Source: DASYDU01 sp036499445
GTDB lineage: Bacteria; Planctomycetota; Planctomycetia; Pirellulales; Lacipirellulaceae
Direction of reading: 5' to 3'
Length of the DNA: 25,094 nt
NCBI GenBank assembly: GCA_036499445.1
Contig: DASYDU010000338.1
Location: 1 to 25,094 of the forward strand
The notes under the pieces are model-generated. The model searched no databases. It was not told the DNA's origin and was given only the letters and a program-made list of their open reading frames with translations. The first letter of the stretch is position 1; each line of letters starts with the position of its first letter. The position numbers and the translations under genes are program-made. Below are positions 14,604-22,002 of this stretch, piece after piece.

Positions 14604-16520
14604 ATGCGATGGCGTGGCTTCTCTAGTATGTTGGAGTCGATTGCGTTCGTGGCGCTGTTTGGAGTACCGGCCGGTGCGGCCGCTCTGTTTCAAACTGCCG
14701 GCGGACCGCAGACCAATGTTTCGGTGATCATCGGCGACAACGCCTGGTTGATGCACCGCTTCGAAGTCAAGTACGCCACTCAATTGCAGACAATCGGTGG
14801 CGGTTTCGAAAACTTCAACGCGTCAGCCGCCACGGTCTTCGGGTCGGTGGTCAGCCTTGCCGGACTGGACGACTTCCCGAACTCGATCAATCTCTCAACT
14901 CCCGACGTGCTCGGGTCGACATTGCTGAGCGTGGGGCACACGGGAGTCGGCAGCGGCGATTTTTCGGGATCGCTCCCATTGTCACTTCAACCAGGCTGGT
15001 ACGGGCTAGTGTTCGGCACGGGTGCGTTTGGCGCACCGGCGGGTCCGGCCACTGATTTGCTAATGCCGGAATACTCGGTCGACCGCGCGCCCACGCAGAA
15101 CCCCGTCAGCTTGTTGCAGGCCACTCACCCTACGCTTCCCAATCATTTCATCACCCAGGGCGCCAGCCCGCGATTTTTTGCGACGGCGGCACCCCCAGGT
15201 CCACAGACAGGCACCATCATTCCGATTGTCGACGCCGAGGCCGATTTGTCCGGTAGCTCATTCGTCATCGCGGATGGGGGCACCAGTATCAACGTGCAAA
15301 GCTTCCCGGAAGCGGGCGTCGATCGTCGCGGGATTTTGGAATTCGACCTGAGCAGTATTCCGCGCGGGTCGACGATCAATAGCGCGTCGCTGACGCTCAA
15401 CGTCAACTCGATCACTCATTCGACCGACGAGTATCCGCAACCGTTGATCTACGGCTATAGCGGTGATGGAGTCGCGGACTCGGCGGACGCGGTGAAGACC
15501 TCCAACTTGTTGCTGCAGACCAATCCGATTACTAGCCTGGGTATTCAGTCGTTTAGCTTGAGCCCAAGCTTCTTTCAATCGTTTGTGGGGGCGACAAACG
15601 CGGCAGGACTGCTCATCAAGGGTGGCGCAGATGCTCATCAGGTCCAGTTTTATGTGAGCGAGGCCAGTTTTGCGACGCCGTCGTCGCTCGCGCTGAACTT
15701 CACTCCGCCGCCGGAGCCGCTGCCCGAACCGGGCGACTACAATGGCAACGGCTATCCCGACGCCTCCGACTACACCATCTGGCGGGACACGCGCGGGAGT
15801 ACGATCGATCTGCGGGCGGACAGCAACGGCGACGGCGTGGTCGACCAGAAAGATTACGTGGCCTGGACGACCGCGTATGCAAACCGACTACCGGTGGGAA
15901 TTCAAAACGGAAACTTCGGAACCGGCGACCTCTCACAGTGGAAGAAAGTGCTGACCGCAAACGCCGACGTGACGGCCGGCTTTCCCCGCGTCGAGTCGTT
16001 CGACGTCGACGGCGACGGCACGGCCGATAGCGCGATGCGGATCCGCGCCGGAGAAGTGACGTTTTCGTCCAGCACACCCGCGGGCGGTGGTCTGGAGCAG
16101 AAATTTATCTTGGAGACCGGCGGCAATTACACGCTGGCCGTCGACTATGCCTCCAAAGACTTTGATACGATCGGCAACACCGCGCCGGGCGTTTTTCAAT
16201 TGCTGTTCGACGGCGTGCTCGTGGCCTCGAAGGATTTCACCGGCACCACGATCAATCCCGGCCAAGTGCTCCGCGGCTCGCTGAGTGGATCGCTGTTCCA
16301 CCTCGGGCCCGGTGTGCACGACGTGGAAGTATTGTTTTTGCGGCCGTCCCTCAATTCGCGCGAAATCTATGGCTACTTTGACAACATTCGGCTGGCCTTG
16401 GCCGGCAGCGGCTCGGCGGTCCAGGTGCCCGAGCCGGGGACTCTTTTACTGGTAGTTCTGGCTGCGGTTGCTTGCTTTGGCCGCTGCGCGAAGCGCGGCA
16501 TTTCACTTCGCTGTCGATGA
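14604..16520 (+). CDS. Secreted multidomain protein: DNRLRE-like, dockerin-like repeats, PEP-CTERM sorting tail
   Basis: The function is unknown. ATG 14604 is chosen for the GGGGGGA 7-8 nt upstream and the signal peptide that follows (ESIAFVALFGVPAGAAALF, cleavage near residue 26). Residues 30-195 form a Gly/Ser-rich beta domain of the choice-of-anchor kind. Residues 205-367 resemble a DNRLRE domain (RRGILEFDLSSIPRGSTINSASLTLNV is the diagnostic stretch). Two EF-hand-like dockerin segments follow, D378-D389 and D406-D417. Residues 433-600 look like a carbohydrate-binding-type jellyroll (GNFGTGDLSQWKKV at its start). The end has VPEPG (608-612), a hydrophobic helix and basic residues, the PEP-CTERM signal for exosortase. 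A surface or extracellular location is inferred; no exosortase gene is in the window. Confidence 0.85.
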   Translation: MRWRGFSSMLESIAFVALFGVPAGAAALFQTAGGPQTNVSVIIGDNAWLMHRFEVKYATQLQTIGGGFENFNASAATVFGSVVSLAGLDDFPNSINLSTPDVLGSTLLSVGHTGVGSGDFSGSLPLSLQPGWYGLVFGTGAFGAPAGPATDLLMPEYSVDRAPTQNPVSLLQATHPTLPNHFITQGASPRFFATAAPPGPQTGTIIPIVDAEADLSGSSFVIADGGTSINVQSFPEAGVDRRGILEFDLSSIPRGSTINSASLTLNVNSITHSTDEYPQPLIYGYSGDGVADSADAVKTSNLLLQTNPITSLGIQSFSLSPSFFQSFVGATNAAGLLIKGGADAHQVQFYVSEASFATPSSLALNFTPPPEPLPEPGDYNGNGYPDASDYTIWRDTRGSTIDLRADSNGDGVVDQKDYVAWTTAYANRLPVGIQNGNFGTGDLSQWKKVLTANADVTAGFPRVESFDVDGDGTADSAMRIRAGEVTFSSSTPAGGGLEQKFILETGGNYTLAVDYASKDFDTIGNTAPGVFQLLFDGVLVASKDFTGTTINPGQVLRGSLSGSLFHLGPGVHDVEVLFLRPSLNSREIYGYFDNIRLALAGSGSAVQVPEPGTLLLVVLAAVACFGRCAKRGISLRCR

Positions 16521-16573
16521 CGATTGCGTGGCCGCGAGCGCGTGGCTTCGTGCCCGTTTTGAGTTCGTGTTTC

Positions 16574-16653
16574 GGGTGGCTGGGGACGAGGCTCATCGAG
16601 CCCCCAGTTTGCTAACTGCTGGGGGTGCGCCTAGGTTCGTCCGCCAGCCACCC
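16574..16653. repeat. Palindromic repeat, family D (GGGTGGCTGGGG type), full copy; likely terminator
   Basis: Outer arms GGGTGGCTGGGGACGA (16574-16589) and TCGTCCGCCAGCCACCC (16637-16653) pair with one bulge. Inside is a perfect hairpin, CCCCCAG (16601-16607) with CTGGGGG (16619-16625) and an 11-nt loop. It lies between the converging PEP-CTERM and DinB-like genes, a position where it could end transcription from both sides. The first 21 bases recur exactly in reverse complement at 18359-18379. The remaining bases 16521-16573 show nothing recognisable. Confidence 0.8.
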
Positions 16654-16681
16654 AAGTCGGAACACTAACGCTAAAAGCGTT

Positions 16682-17206
16682 CTAGCTTTTCCGAAATCGC
16701 TCGTTGAACTGTTGTGACTGGCCGCAAGGGCTGGTGAGGGTTTGCCAGTTGTTGTTGCCGACCAGCAGGCGCGCGGTCAGCACGATCTGGCCGGTGTGGT
16801 AGCCGCAGTGGTCGAGCGCCCGCAGGATGGCGAGCGGCACCGAGTGGACTTCGTCGCGGATCGTGACCTCGCGGTCGAGATCGGCGTCGGTCAGTGATTC
16901 GAGCGTGGCAAATAGTGCGGCCCAGCCGGCTTCCCAGGCCTGCATCATCTCGTCGCGCGAGGCGAACGTCTCGACGAATTCATCGTCGCGGTTCCGCCAG
17001 GACTTTTCGCCATCGCTGCTGAGGAAGTCGGTCCACCGCGAGCGGAGGTTGCCGCCGACGTGCTTCATGATCACGGCGATGCTGTTGGTGTTCGGATCGA
17101 GCGCCGCGCGCAGCTGATCGTCGCTGAGCTGCGCGACGCCCCGCTCGGCAAGCGACTTTTGCTTGCGGAAGGTGGCGATTGTGGCGGGAAGAAATTTAGT
17201 GGGCAT
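16682..17206 (-). CDS. DinB-superfamily protein (DUF1572-like)
   Basis: DinB-fold proteins are four-helix bundles with a three-histidine metal site; many are thiol-dependent transferases, others have no known activity. The 174-residue length is normal. Characteristic stretches are SIAVIMKHVGGNLRSRWTDFL and DGEKSWRNRDDEF, which I associate with DUF1572, and ALDHCGYHTGQIVLTARLL. H49, H133 and H137 are in the positions of the metal triad. GAGGA lies about 10 nt upstream of the ATG. It is transcribed alone, divergent from the small two-gene cassette. The substrate is unknown. Confidence 0.85.
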   Translation of the reverse strand: MPTKFLPATIATFRKQKSLAERGVAQLSDDQLRAALDPNTNSIAVIMKHVGGNLRSRWTDFLSSDGEKSWRNRDDEFVETFASRDEMMQAWEAGWAALFATLESLTDADLDREVTIRDEVHSVPLAILRALDHCGYHTGQIVLTARLLVGNNNWQTLTSPCGQSQQFNERFRKS

Positions 17207-17268
17207 GGTAACAATCCTCGGAAACTAATCCGATCACAGCCAACGGCACGTCGCCCAAAATGTAATCG

Positions 17269-17277
17269 TGCTATAAT
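17269..17277 (+). promoter_or_regulatory. Extended -10 promoter for the two-gene cassette
   Basis: TGCTATAAT is a perfect extended -10 element (TGN plus TATAAT) in a region that is otherwise GC-rich. No good -35 hexamer lies 17 nt upstream, which an extended -10 can tolerate. The expected transcript start near 17284 is about 24 nt before the TTG and 57 nt before the GTG start candidates of the first small gene. Confidence 0.5.
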
Positions 17278-17307
17278 AATACCGAGCGACCGGATTCGAG
17301 AAAGAGG

Positions 17308-17577
17308 TTGACTTGCCCACTTACGTTCACGCACAATTCAGTGGTGGATGTTGAAGTCATTGGGCAAATCTCTGATATCGAGTCAATCGCGGTTGCCGGG
17401 GAAATTCGCGATCTTCCTCGGCTGAGGAAGTTTTATGGCAATGCCCGTTGGAGAAAGTTGAAGGGGATTGCGAAAGTGCATTTGCCGGACGGTGCTTTGC
17501 GGACAGCGGAAGTCCACTGGTACGAAGCACACGGCATCGGCAGGAAAGAACTTAAAGTTAAACGATTGTTGGATTAG
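17308..17577 (+). CDS. Small basic protein of unknown function, first gene of a two-gene cassette
   Basis: The start is uncertain: TTG 17308 gives 89 residues and GTG 17341 gives 78; no ATG is available and the conserved-looking part begins at VEVIGQISDIE. The protein is rich in Lys/Arg, with RKFYGNARWRKLKGIAKVHLPDG in the middle and WYEAHGIGRKELKVKRLLD at the end, and has no membrane segment or signal peptide. I recall similar small proteins, with the same WYEAHGIGRKE end, in cyanobacteria and planctomycetes, without a known function; this is memory and should be checked. The next gene starts 5 nt after the stop, so the pair is cotranscribed and probably coupled. A toxin-antitoxin-like module is possible but unproven. 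Confidence 0.7.
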   Translation: MTCPLTFTHNSVVDVEVIGQISDIESIAVAGEIRDLPRLRKFYGNARWRKLKGIAKVHLPDGALRTAEVHWYEAHGIGRKELKVKRLLD

Positions 17578-17582
17578 CGATC

Positions 17583-17816
17583 ATGTCAAACTCAGACACA
17601 AAGCCGGAGTTCGCTATTTGCGTGCGTAATGAAGGCTTCCCGGCGTCACTGGAAGTTTACAAAGTGTATCGTCTGCACGCGGATGCGGATGCGGCAACGC
17701 ACAAGTTGGTACGCGTCGTCGACGAATCCGGCGAAGACTATCTTTATCCGGAAGACTTCTTCATTCGCATTGAATTGCCACAAGCAGCTGAATCTCACTT
17801 TTCGAAAGCGTTCTAA
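17583..17816 (+). CDS. Small acidic protein of unknown function, second gene of the cassette
   Basis: This 77-residue protein has no signal or membrane segment. Its core, ICVRNEGFPASLEVYKVYRL followed by VVDESGEDYLYPEDFFIRIELPQ, looks like a compact beta domain and contrasts in charge with its basic neighbour. I recall proteins with the ESGEDYLYP motif as widespread small hypotheticals in cyanobacteria and other bacteria, often as solitary genes or beside short partners. The start ATG is 5 nt after the upstream stop. No function can be assigned; the acidic/basic pairing would fit two proteins that bind each other. Confidence 0.75.
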   Translation: MSNSDTKPEFAICVRNEGFPASLEVYKVYRLHADADAATHKLVRVVDESGEDYLYPEDFFIRIELPQAAESHFSKAF

Positions 17817-18063
17817 CGGCGCCCAATTCCGACGTTGCAAGCGCTCGTTCCAAGTGACGAACAAAACGCGTTTTCGACATTTCGTGGACCACATGTGTCA
17901 ATCGGCAGTATTGCAATGGCTATTGCTGCCTCGCGGATGTATAATGCACTCGGACAGGTGATCCTCTTTTCCTGACCGATCGCCGGCCAAACGGTCGATT
18001 CCCTCTCCGCACGCCGATCGCTTCTGTTCGGTGTCCTTGCTCTTCTCACTCTGGGATCGCACT
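17817..18063 (+). promoter_or_regulatory. Intergenic region with a candidate promoter for the BON-domain gene
   Basis: This 247-nt gap has no coding sequence. A perfect TATAAT lies at 17940-17945; 17 nt upstream is TGGCTA, a weak match to TTGACA. A transcript from about 17952 would have a leader of roughly 110 nt that is pyrimidine-rich near its end (CTTGCTCTTCTCACTC). GGGA 8 nt before the ATG at 18064 can serve as the ribosome binding site. Confidence 0.35.
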
Positions 18064-18300
18064 ATGTTCGGCAATAATCAAATCTCGGACAAGGACCTGT
18101 TGAAGCAGGTCAATCAGCGGCTGATGCGCTCAGGAGCGTCGCAAGCAAAGGTTGCCGTGAGCGTGAATATGGGAATGGTGACGCTCACCGGAAACTTGCA
18201 GCATGCGATTCAGCGGCAACCGATTCTCAAGGCGGTGGCCCGTGTCACCGGGGTGAAACGCGTGATTGACCAGATGCAGCTCGTGGCGCGGAAGCACTAG
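18064..18300 (+). CDS. Single BON-domain protein
   Basis: BON domains are small alpha/beta modules found in periplasmic or cell-envelope stress proteins such as OsmY and in pore or secretion proteins. The 78-residue protein is little more than one domain: DKDLLKQVNQRLMRSGA forms the first helix, VAVSVNMGMVTLTGNLQ the typical beta-turn-beta with the conserved Gly, and RQPILKAVARVTGVKRVIDQMQL the second half. There is no signal peptide from the ATG at 18064; an upstream GTG at 18031 would add SLLFSLWDRT, not a convincing signal. It therefore may act in the cytoplasm. It stands alone and converges on the hydantoinase gene. Confidence 0.82.
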   Translation: MFGNNQISDKDLLKQVNQRLMRSGASQAKVAVSVNMGMVTLTGNLQHAIQRQPILKAVARVTGVKRVIDQMQLVARKH

Positions 18301-18346
18301 TTGGCAAAAGCGGAAAGCGCGGGTCGAGCGCCCGGTGGTAACGATC

Positions 18347-18379
18347 TGGGTGCTCGGCGAGCCTCGTCCCCAGCCACCC
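18347..18379. repeat. Truncated family D repeat between BON and hydantoinase genes
   Basis: Bases 18359-18379 are the exact reverse complement of 16574-16594 (21 of 21). They are preceded by TGGGTGCTCGGCGAG, and the outer GGGTG/CACCC ends pair, suggesting a shortened or deleted form of the palindrome. It lies in the 90-nt gap between converging genes and may act as a terminator. Confidence 0.7.
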
Positions 18380-18390
18380 ATCAATTGCAT

Positions 18391-19773
18391 TTAGAAGTGA
18401 GTCGGCTTGCGGGCCAGGAACTTGCCGTGGCCGAGCTGGCCGACGAATTTGCCGTCGCGGGCTTGAACGCGGCCGCGGACGGTGACGACTGATGGCCGGC
18501 CTTCGAGGTCCCAACCCTCAAACGCGCTGTAGTCGACAGCCATCAGCTGCGTCTTTTGTGAAATCTTGCCGCGGTAGTCGGGGTCGTAGATGACGAGGTC
18601 GGCGTCGCTGCCCAGCGCGATCGTGCCCTTCTTCGGAAAGAGACCGAAGAGCTTGGCGGCTTGCGTGCTGCAAGCGTCGATCATAGTGTGGAGATCGATG
18701 CGGCGCCGTTTGACGCCGTAGGTGTAGACCAGGTTCACACGGTCCTCGATACTGGGGATGCCGTTGGGAATTTTGGTGAAGTCTTCGCGGCCCATTTCTT
18801 TCTGGCCCTTGAAGTCGAACGGAGCATGGTCAGTGGCGATCGTGCTCACGACTCGCGAGTTAAGCGAGGTCCAGATCGCGTCCTGATGCCGTTTGGCCCG
18901 CAGCGGCGGGGACATCACGTATTTGGCGCCTTCGAAGTTGGGCTTCTGAGCGTAAGTTTCGTCGAGGACGAGATATGGCGCGACAGTTTCGATCCAAACG
19001 TGGACGCCGCGGGCGCGGGCGGCGGCGGCGGCCCAGATGCCGTCGCTGGTGCTGGTGTGGACGACGTAGACGTGGGCTCCGGTGAGCTCGGCGAAGGTCA
19101 TCAAATGGTGGATGCCTTCGCATTCGACGCGGGCGGGCCGAGATGGCTCGTGCCACTCGGTGCCGGTCTTGCCTTCAGCGAGGAGCCGCCTCTGCAGCTC
19201 GGCGACGAGCGTTTCGTTTTCGCAGTGGGCTGTAACGATAACGCCGAGCTGCTTGGCCAGCTTCAGCACATTGAAGAGTTCGGTGTCGTCGATCCCGAAC
19301 GCACCTTTGTAGGCGAGGAAGATTTTGAACGAGGCAATGCCGCGCTGAACAATTTCGCGCATTTCGCGCTCGACGGTGGCATCATAGCGGGCGACGCCCA
19401 TATGGAAGGTGAAATCGCAGGCCGAGATGCCTTGGGCCTTTGAGAGCCAGAGGTCGAACGTGGCGAGCGGCTCGTCGGTGCGCGCGGGGCAGCACATTTC
19501 GATGAGCGTGGTGGTGCCGCCGACCAGAGCGGCCCGGCTGCCGGAGTCGTACGTGTCTTTAGAATACGTGCCCATGAAAGGGAGGTAGATGTGGACGTGC
19601 GGGTCGATAAATCCCGGGAACACGTATTTTCCGGTGGCGTCAACAACTTCGGCGCCGGCCGGCGCCGTAAGGCCGCGGCCAATGGCAGTGATCGTTTCAC
19701 CCTCGCAGAAAATGTCGGCAACGTACTGGTCTGTGGCGGTGGTGATTTGGCCGTTCTTGATGAGCAATGGCAT
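18391..19773 (-). CDS. hydA: Dihydropyrimidinase / hydantoinase-family amidohydrolase
   Basis: This cyclic-amidohydrolase opens the ring of dihydropyrimidines or hydantoins in pyrimidine degradation. The 460-residue protein has the complete binuclear metal site: H59 and H61 in PGFIDPHVHIYLPF, K150 (the carboxylated lysine) in ASFKIFLAYKG, H183 in TAHCEN, H239 in VVHTSTSDG and D315 in ATDHAPFD. Y155, S288 (YVMSPPLR) and N337 (IPNGIPSIEDR) match the substrate-holding residues of hydantoinases. ATG 19773 is preceded by GAGAGG at 7 nt; the open frame beyond it is non-coding. No other pyrimidine-catabolism gene is adjacent, so the true substrate, dihydrouracil or another cyclic imide, is open. Confidence 0.9.
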   Translation of the reverse strand: MPLLIKNGQITTATDQYVADIFCEGETITAIGRGLTAPAGAEVVDATGKYVFPGFIDPHVHIYLPFMGTYSKDTYDSGSRAALVGGTTTLIEMCCPARTDEPLATFDLWLSKAQGISACDFTFHMGVARYDATVEREMREIVQRGIASFKIFLAYKGAFGIDDTELFNVLKLAKQLGVIVTAHCENETLVAELQRRLLAEGKTGTEWHEPSRPARVECEGIHHLMTFAELTGAHVYVVHTSTSDGIWAAAAARARGVHVWIETVAPYLVLDETYAQKPNFEGAKYVMSPPLRAKRHQDAIWTSLNSRVVSTIATDHAPFDFKGQKEMGREDFTKIPNGIPSIEDRVNLVYTYGVKRRRIDLHTMIDACSTQAAKLFGLFPKKGTIALGSDADLVIYDPDYRGKISQKTQLMAVDYSAFEGWDLEGRPSVVTVRGRVQARDGKFVGQLGHGKFLARKPTHF

Positions 19774-19984
19774 GGGAAAACCTCTCACTAACAATACCGT
19801 AAATTGCAGCCAGACATGGCTATTTGTTATAACGTGACGGCTGCGAAAGAACCATCGGCCGACGTAAGAACCGCGCCCACAAACAACACCGCTTTCAAGG
19901 GATGAAACTCGAGCTAACAGAGGACGCGGAGGGATTATTTCACACCGTGATCGGCGCATCTTTCTGTTCGTTTGCCTGCAATCC

Positions 19985-20013
19985 GTGACACGGGCGCGAT
20001 CCGTGGTTACAAT
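19985..20013 (+). promoter_or_regulatory. Sigma-70-like promoter for the thioredoxin-DUF1080 pair
   Basis: GTGACA (19985-19990, 5 of 6 to TTGACA) and TACAAT (20008-20013, 5 of 6 to TATAAT) are separated by exactly 17 nt. Transcription from about 20020 gives a 36-nt leader to the ATG at 20056, with GAGG as the ribosome binding site. The rest of the 19774-20055 gap, which also holds the hydantoinase promoter on the other strand, shows no further feature. Confidence 0.55.
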
Positions 20014-20055
20014 CCGGTGTCGAAGAGGGCTGGGCTGGTTCCTGAGGCATGTCCG

Positions 20056-21216
20056 ATGCGTAACGCGCGAAATTATTTTAGTTGGTGTTTGGTTGCCGGC
20101 GTTCTGATTTCGGCGGCTCTCTGTTGTCCGGGCGTTGTGGCCGCGGCCGCTCAGCCGAAAACGCTGGAGATCGGCGCGGTGGCGCCGGATTTTTCGCTGC
20201 CGGGCGTCGACGACAAGACGTACACGCTCGCCGATTTCAAAGGCGCCAATCTGCTGGTGATTATCTTCACCTGCAACCACTGCCCGACGGCCCAAGCATA
20301 CGAGGAGCGGATCAAGCATCTGGCGGCCGACTACCAGGACAAAGGCGTCGCCGTAGTGGCGATTCAGCCGAACGATCCGACGGCCGTGCGTCTCGACGAA
20401 CTGGCGTACACCGATCTCAGCGATTCGTTTGAGGACATGAAGACGCGGGCGCACGATCACGAGTTCAATTTCCCGTATCTTTATGATGGCGAAATGCAAG
20501 CCACTGCCAAGGCGTATGGCCCGATCGCCACGCCGCACGTGTTCATTTTCGACAAAGATCGCCGATTGCGGTTTTGCGGCCGGATCGATGACCACGAGAA
20601 CCCGACGAAGACGACGACACATGACGCCCGCGATGCGATCGAAGCGCTGCTGGCGGACAAGCCGGTCCCAGCCGCGATGACCAAGACCTTCGGCTGCTCG
20701 ATCAAATGGGCGGATAAGAAGTCCGGCGCCGCTGCCGCGATTAAGAAGTGGGACGGCGAGACAGCCGACCTGCAAACGATCGATGCCGACGGGCTCCGCG
20801 AGTTGGTCGCCAACAAAGGTGAGAAGCTACGGGTGATCAATGTCTGGGCGACGTGGTGCGGGCCATGTGTCACGGAGTTTCCAGAGCTGATCACGATCCT
20901 TCGAACGTATCGCAGTCGCGGGGTCGAACTGGTGACCGTCACCGCCGATGCCCCGGACAATCATGACGCCGCGTTGAAATTCTTGAACGAGCAGCACGCG
21001 TCGGGTGCGAACTACATCTTCGACAAGGACGACCCGTATGCGCTAGCGGATGCGGTGGGGGTCGAGTGGCAAGGGGCGCTTCCGTTGACGCTGGTGGTGA
21101 AGCCGGGCGGCGAAGTGATTTACAAGAAGATGGGGCCGGTCGACGCGCTCGAGCTGCGACGGGCGATCGTGGATGAGATTTCGCCGTATTATTTCAAGCT
21201 GGAGAAAACGCAATGA
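20056..21216 (+). CDS. Secreted protein with two thioredoxin-fold domains (redoxin + TlpA-like)
   Basis: The N-terminus is a signal peptide (YFSWCLVAGVLISAALCC, cleavage near VVAAAAQ). Residues 37-200 are an AhpC/TSA-redoxin domain (GAVAPDFSLPGVDDKTYTL) whose active site is C73-NH-C76 (FTCNHCPTA). Residues 245-380 are a second, TlpA/ResA-like domain with the classical WCGPC at 267-271, an ending typical of thiol-disulfide oxidoreductases. Two redox folds in one chain suggest an intramolecular electron relay or a peroxidase plus its reductant, in the periplasm. The 5' GAGG is 8 nt before the ATG at 20056; the upstream TTG at 19972 is unlikely as it would place the signal peptide internally. 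It overlaps the next gene by ATGA. Confidence 0.87.
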   Translation: MRNARNYFSWCLVAGVLISAALCCPGVVAAAAQPKTLEIGAVAPDFSLPGVDDKTYTLADFKGANLLVIIFTCNHCPTAQAYEERIKHLAADYQDKGVAVVAIQPNDPTAVRLDELAYTDLSDSFEDMKTRAHDHEFNFPYLYDGEMQATAKAYGPIATPHVFIFDKDRRLRFCGRIDDHENPTKTTTHDARDAIEALLADKPVPAAMTKTFGCSIKWADKKSGAAAAIKKWDGETADLQTIDADGLRELVANKGEKLRVINVWATWCGPCVTEFPELITILRTYRSRGVELVTVTADAPDNHDAALKFLNEQHASGANYIFDKDDPYALADAVGVEWQGALPLTLVVKPGGEVIYKKMGPVDALELRRAIVDEISPYYFKLEKTQ

Positions 21217-21872
21217 AAGCGGGAATCGCGGGCGCCGCTGTTTTGGCACTGTTCATGGTATTGTCGATTGACGTTGACGTGGCGCGCGCGGAGAGCGCAC
21301 GGGACGCTGACGGCTTCATCGCGCTCTTTGACGGGAAGTCGCTCGAAGGCTGGACGCCGAGCGAAAACAAGGAGACCTGGCATGTCGAGGACGGTTGCCT
21401 GGTTTCCGGAGGGCCGCGGAGTCATCTGTTTTATAGCGGGCCGGTGAACGACCACGACTTCAGGAACTTCGAGCTCAAGGCCGACGTGCTCACGAAGCCG
21501 GGATCGAATTCGGGCATCTATTTTCACACCGAGTACCAGGAGCAGGACTGGCCGTTTCATGGGTACGAGGCACAGGTCAACAACACCCACACAGACTGGA
21601 AGCGGACCGGTGGGCTGTACGACGTGGTCGACATCCGCGAAGCGCCGGTGAAGGACGATGAGTGGTTTGAGTACGACATTCTGGTGCAAGACAAGCACAT
21701 CGTGCTCAAGATCAACGACAAGACGACAGTCGACTACACTGAGCCCGAGGGCGGGCCGCAAGTGAAGGACAAGCCCGGCCGAATGCTCTCGCATGGCACG
21801 GTCGCGCTTCAGGCGCATGACCCGAAGAGCACAGTGTATTTCAAGAACGTACGGATCAAGCCGCTGCCATAA
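21213..21872 (+). CDS. Secreted DUF1080 protein (3-keto-disaccharide hydrolase family)
   Basis: This family (PF06439) has a concanavalin-like beta-sandwich; members cleave 3-keto-glycosides or bind carbohydrate, and planctomycetes carry many copies. The 219-residue protein has a signal peptide (AGAAVLALFMVLSIDVDVARA), then the family markers FIALFDGKSLEGWTP, a central SGIYFHTEYQ, GYEAQVNNTH and TGGLYDV, and a final VALQAHDPKSTVYFKNVRIKPL. The ATG overlaps the stop of the thioredoxin-like gene and GGAG lies 8 nt upstream, so the two are translationally coupled. The coupling of a sugar-active protein to a redox protein is noteworthy. Substrate unknown. Confidence 0.9.
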   Translation: MKAGIAGAAVLALFMVLSIDVDVARAESARDADGFIALFDGKSLEGWTPSENKETWHVEDGCLVSGGPRSHLFYSGPVNDHDFRNFELKADVLTKPGSNSGIYFHTEYQEQDWPFHGYEAQVNNTHTDWKRTGGLYDVVDIREAPVKDDEWFEYDILVQDKHIVLKINDKTTVDYTEPEGGPQVKDKPGRMLSHGTVALQAHDPKSTVYFKNVRIKPLP

Positions 21873-21974
21873 AGGGCGGAGGGCTAAGGGTCGTCAAGCG
21901 CCAAAGCCAGAGCCGAATTGTGCGGCCGTGAGCGATCGCGTCGTCGCCACGACCTCTGCGCGTGCTGTTTGATC

Positions 21975-21989
21975 GGCGTAGGAGACGCC
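21975..21989. terminator. Small hairpin between converging genes
   Basis: GGCGT (21975-21979) and ACGCC (21985-21989) form a 5-bp stem with loop AGGAG, in the 130-nt gap between the DUF1080 gene and the converging methyltransferase-like gene. No T-run follows. I recall GGCGTCTCC-type hairpins as frequent intergenic repeats in planctomycetes. The rest of the gap shows nothing recognisable. Confidence 0.3.
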
Positions 21990-22002
21990 TCCCACAAGAG
22001 CG

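Noticed and set aside
18661..19443. A 260-residue + strand frame antisense to the hydantoinase gene
   Set aside because: It is the mirror of a gene whose metal-binding motifs are intact; no start signal or recognisable domain.
19774..20775. N-terminal extension of the hydantoinase frame by 334 residues
   Set aside because: The canonical N-terminus MPLLIKNGQI starts at 19773 with a good ribosome binding site; the extension runs antisense to the thioredoxin-like gene and its promoter.
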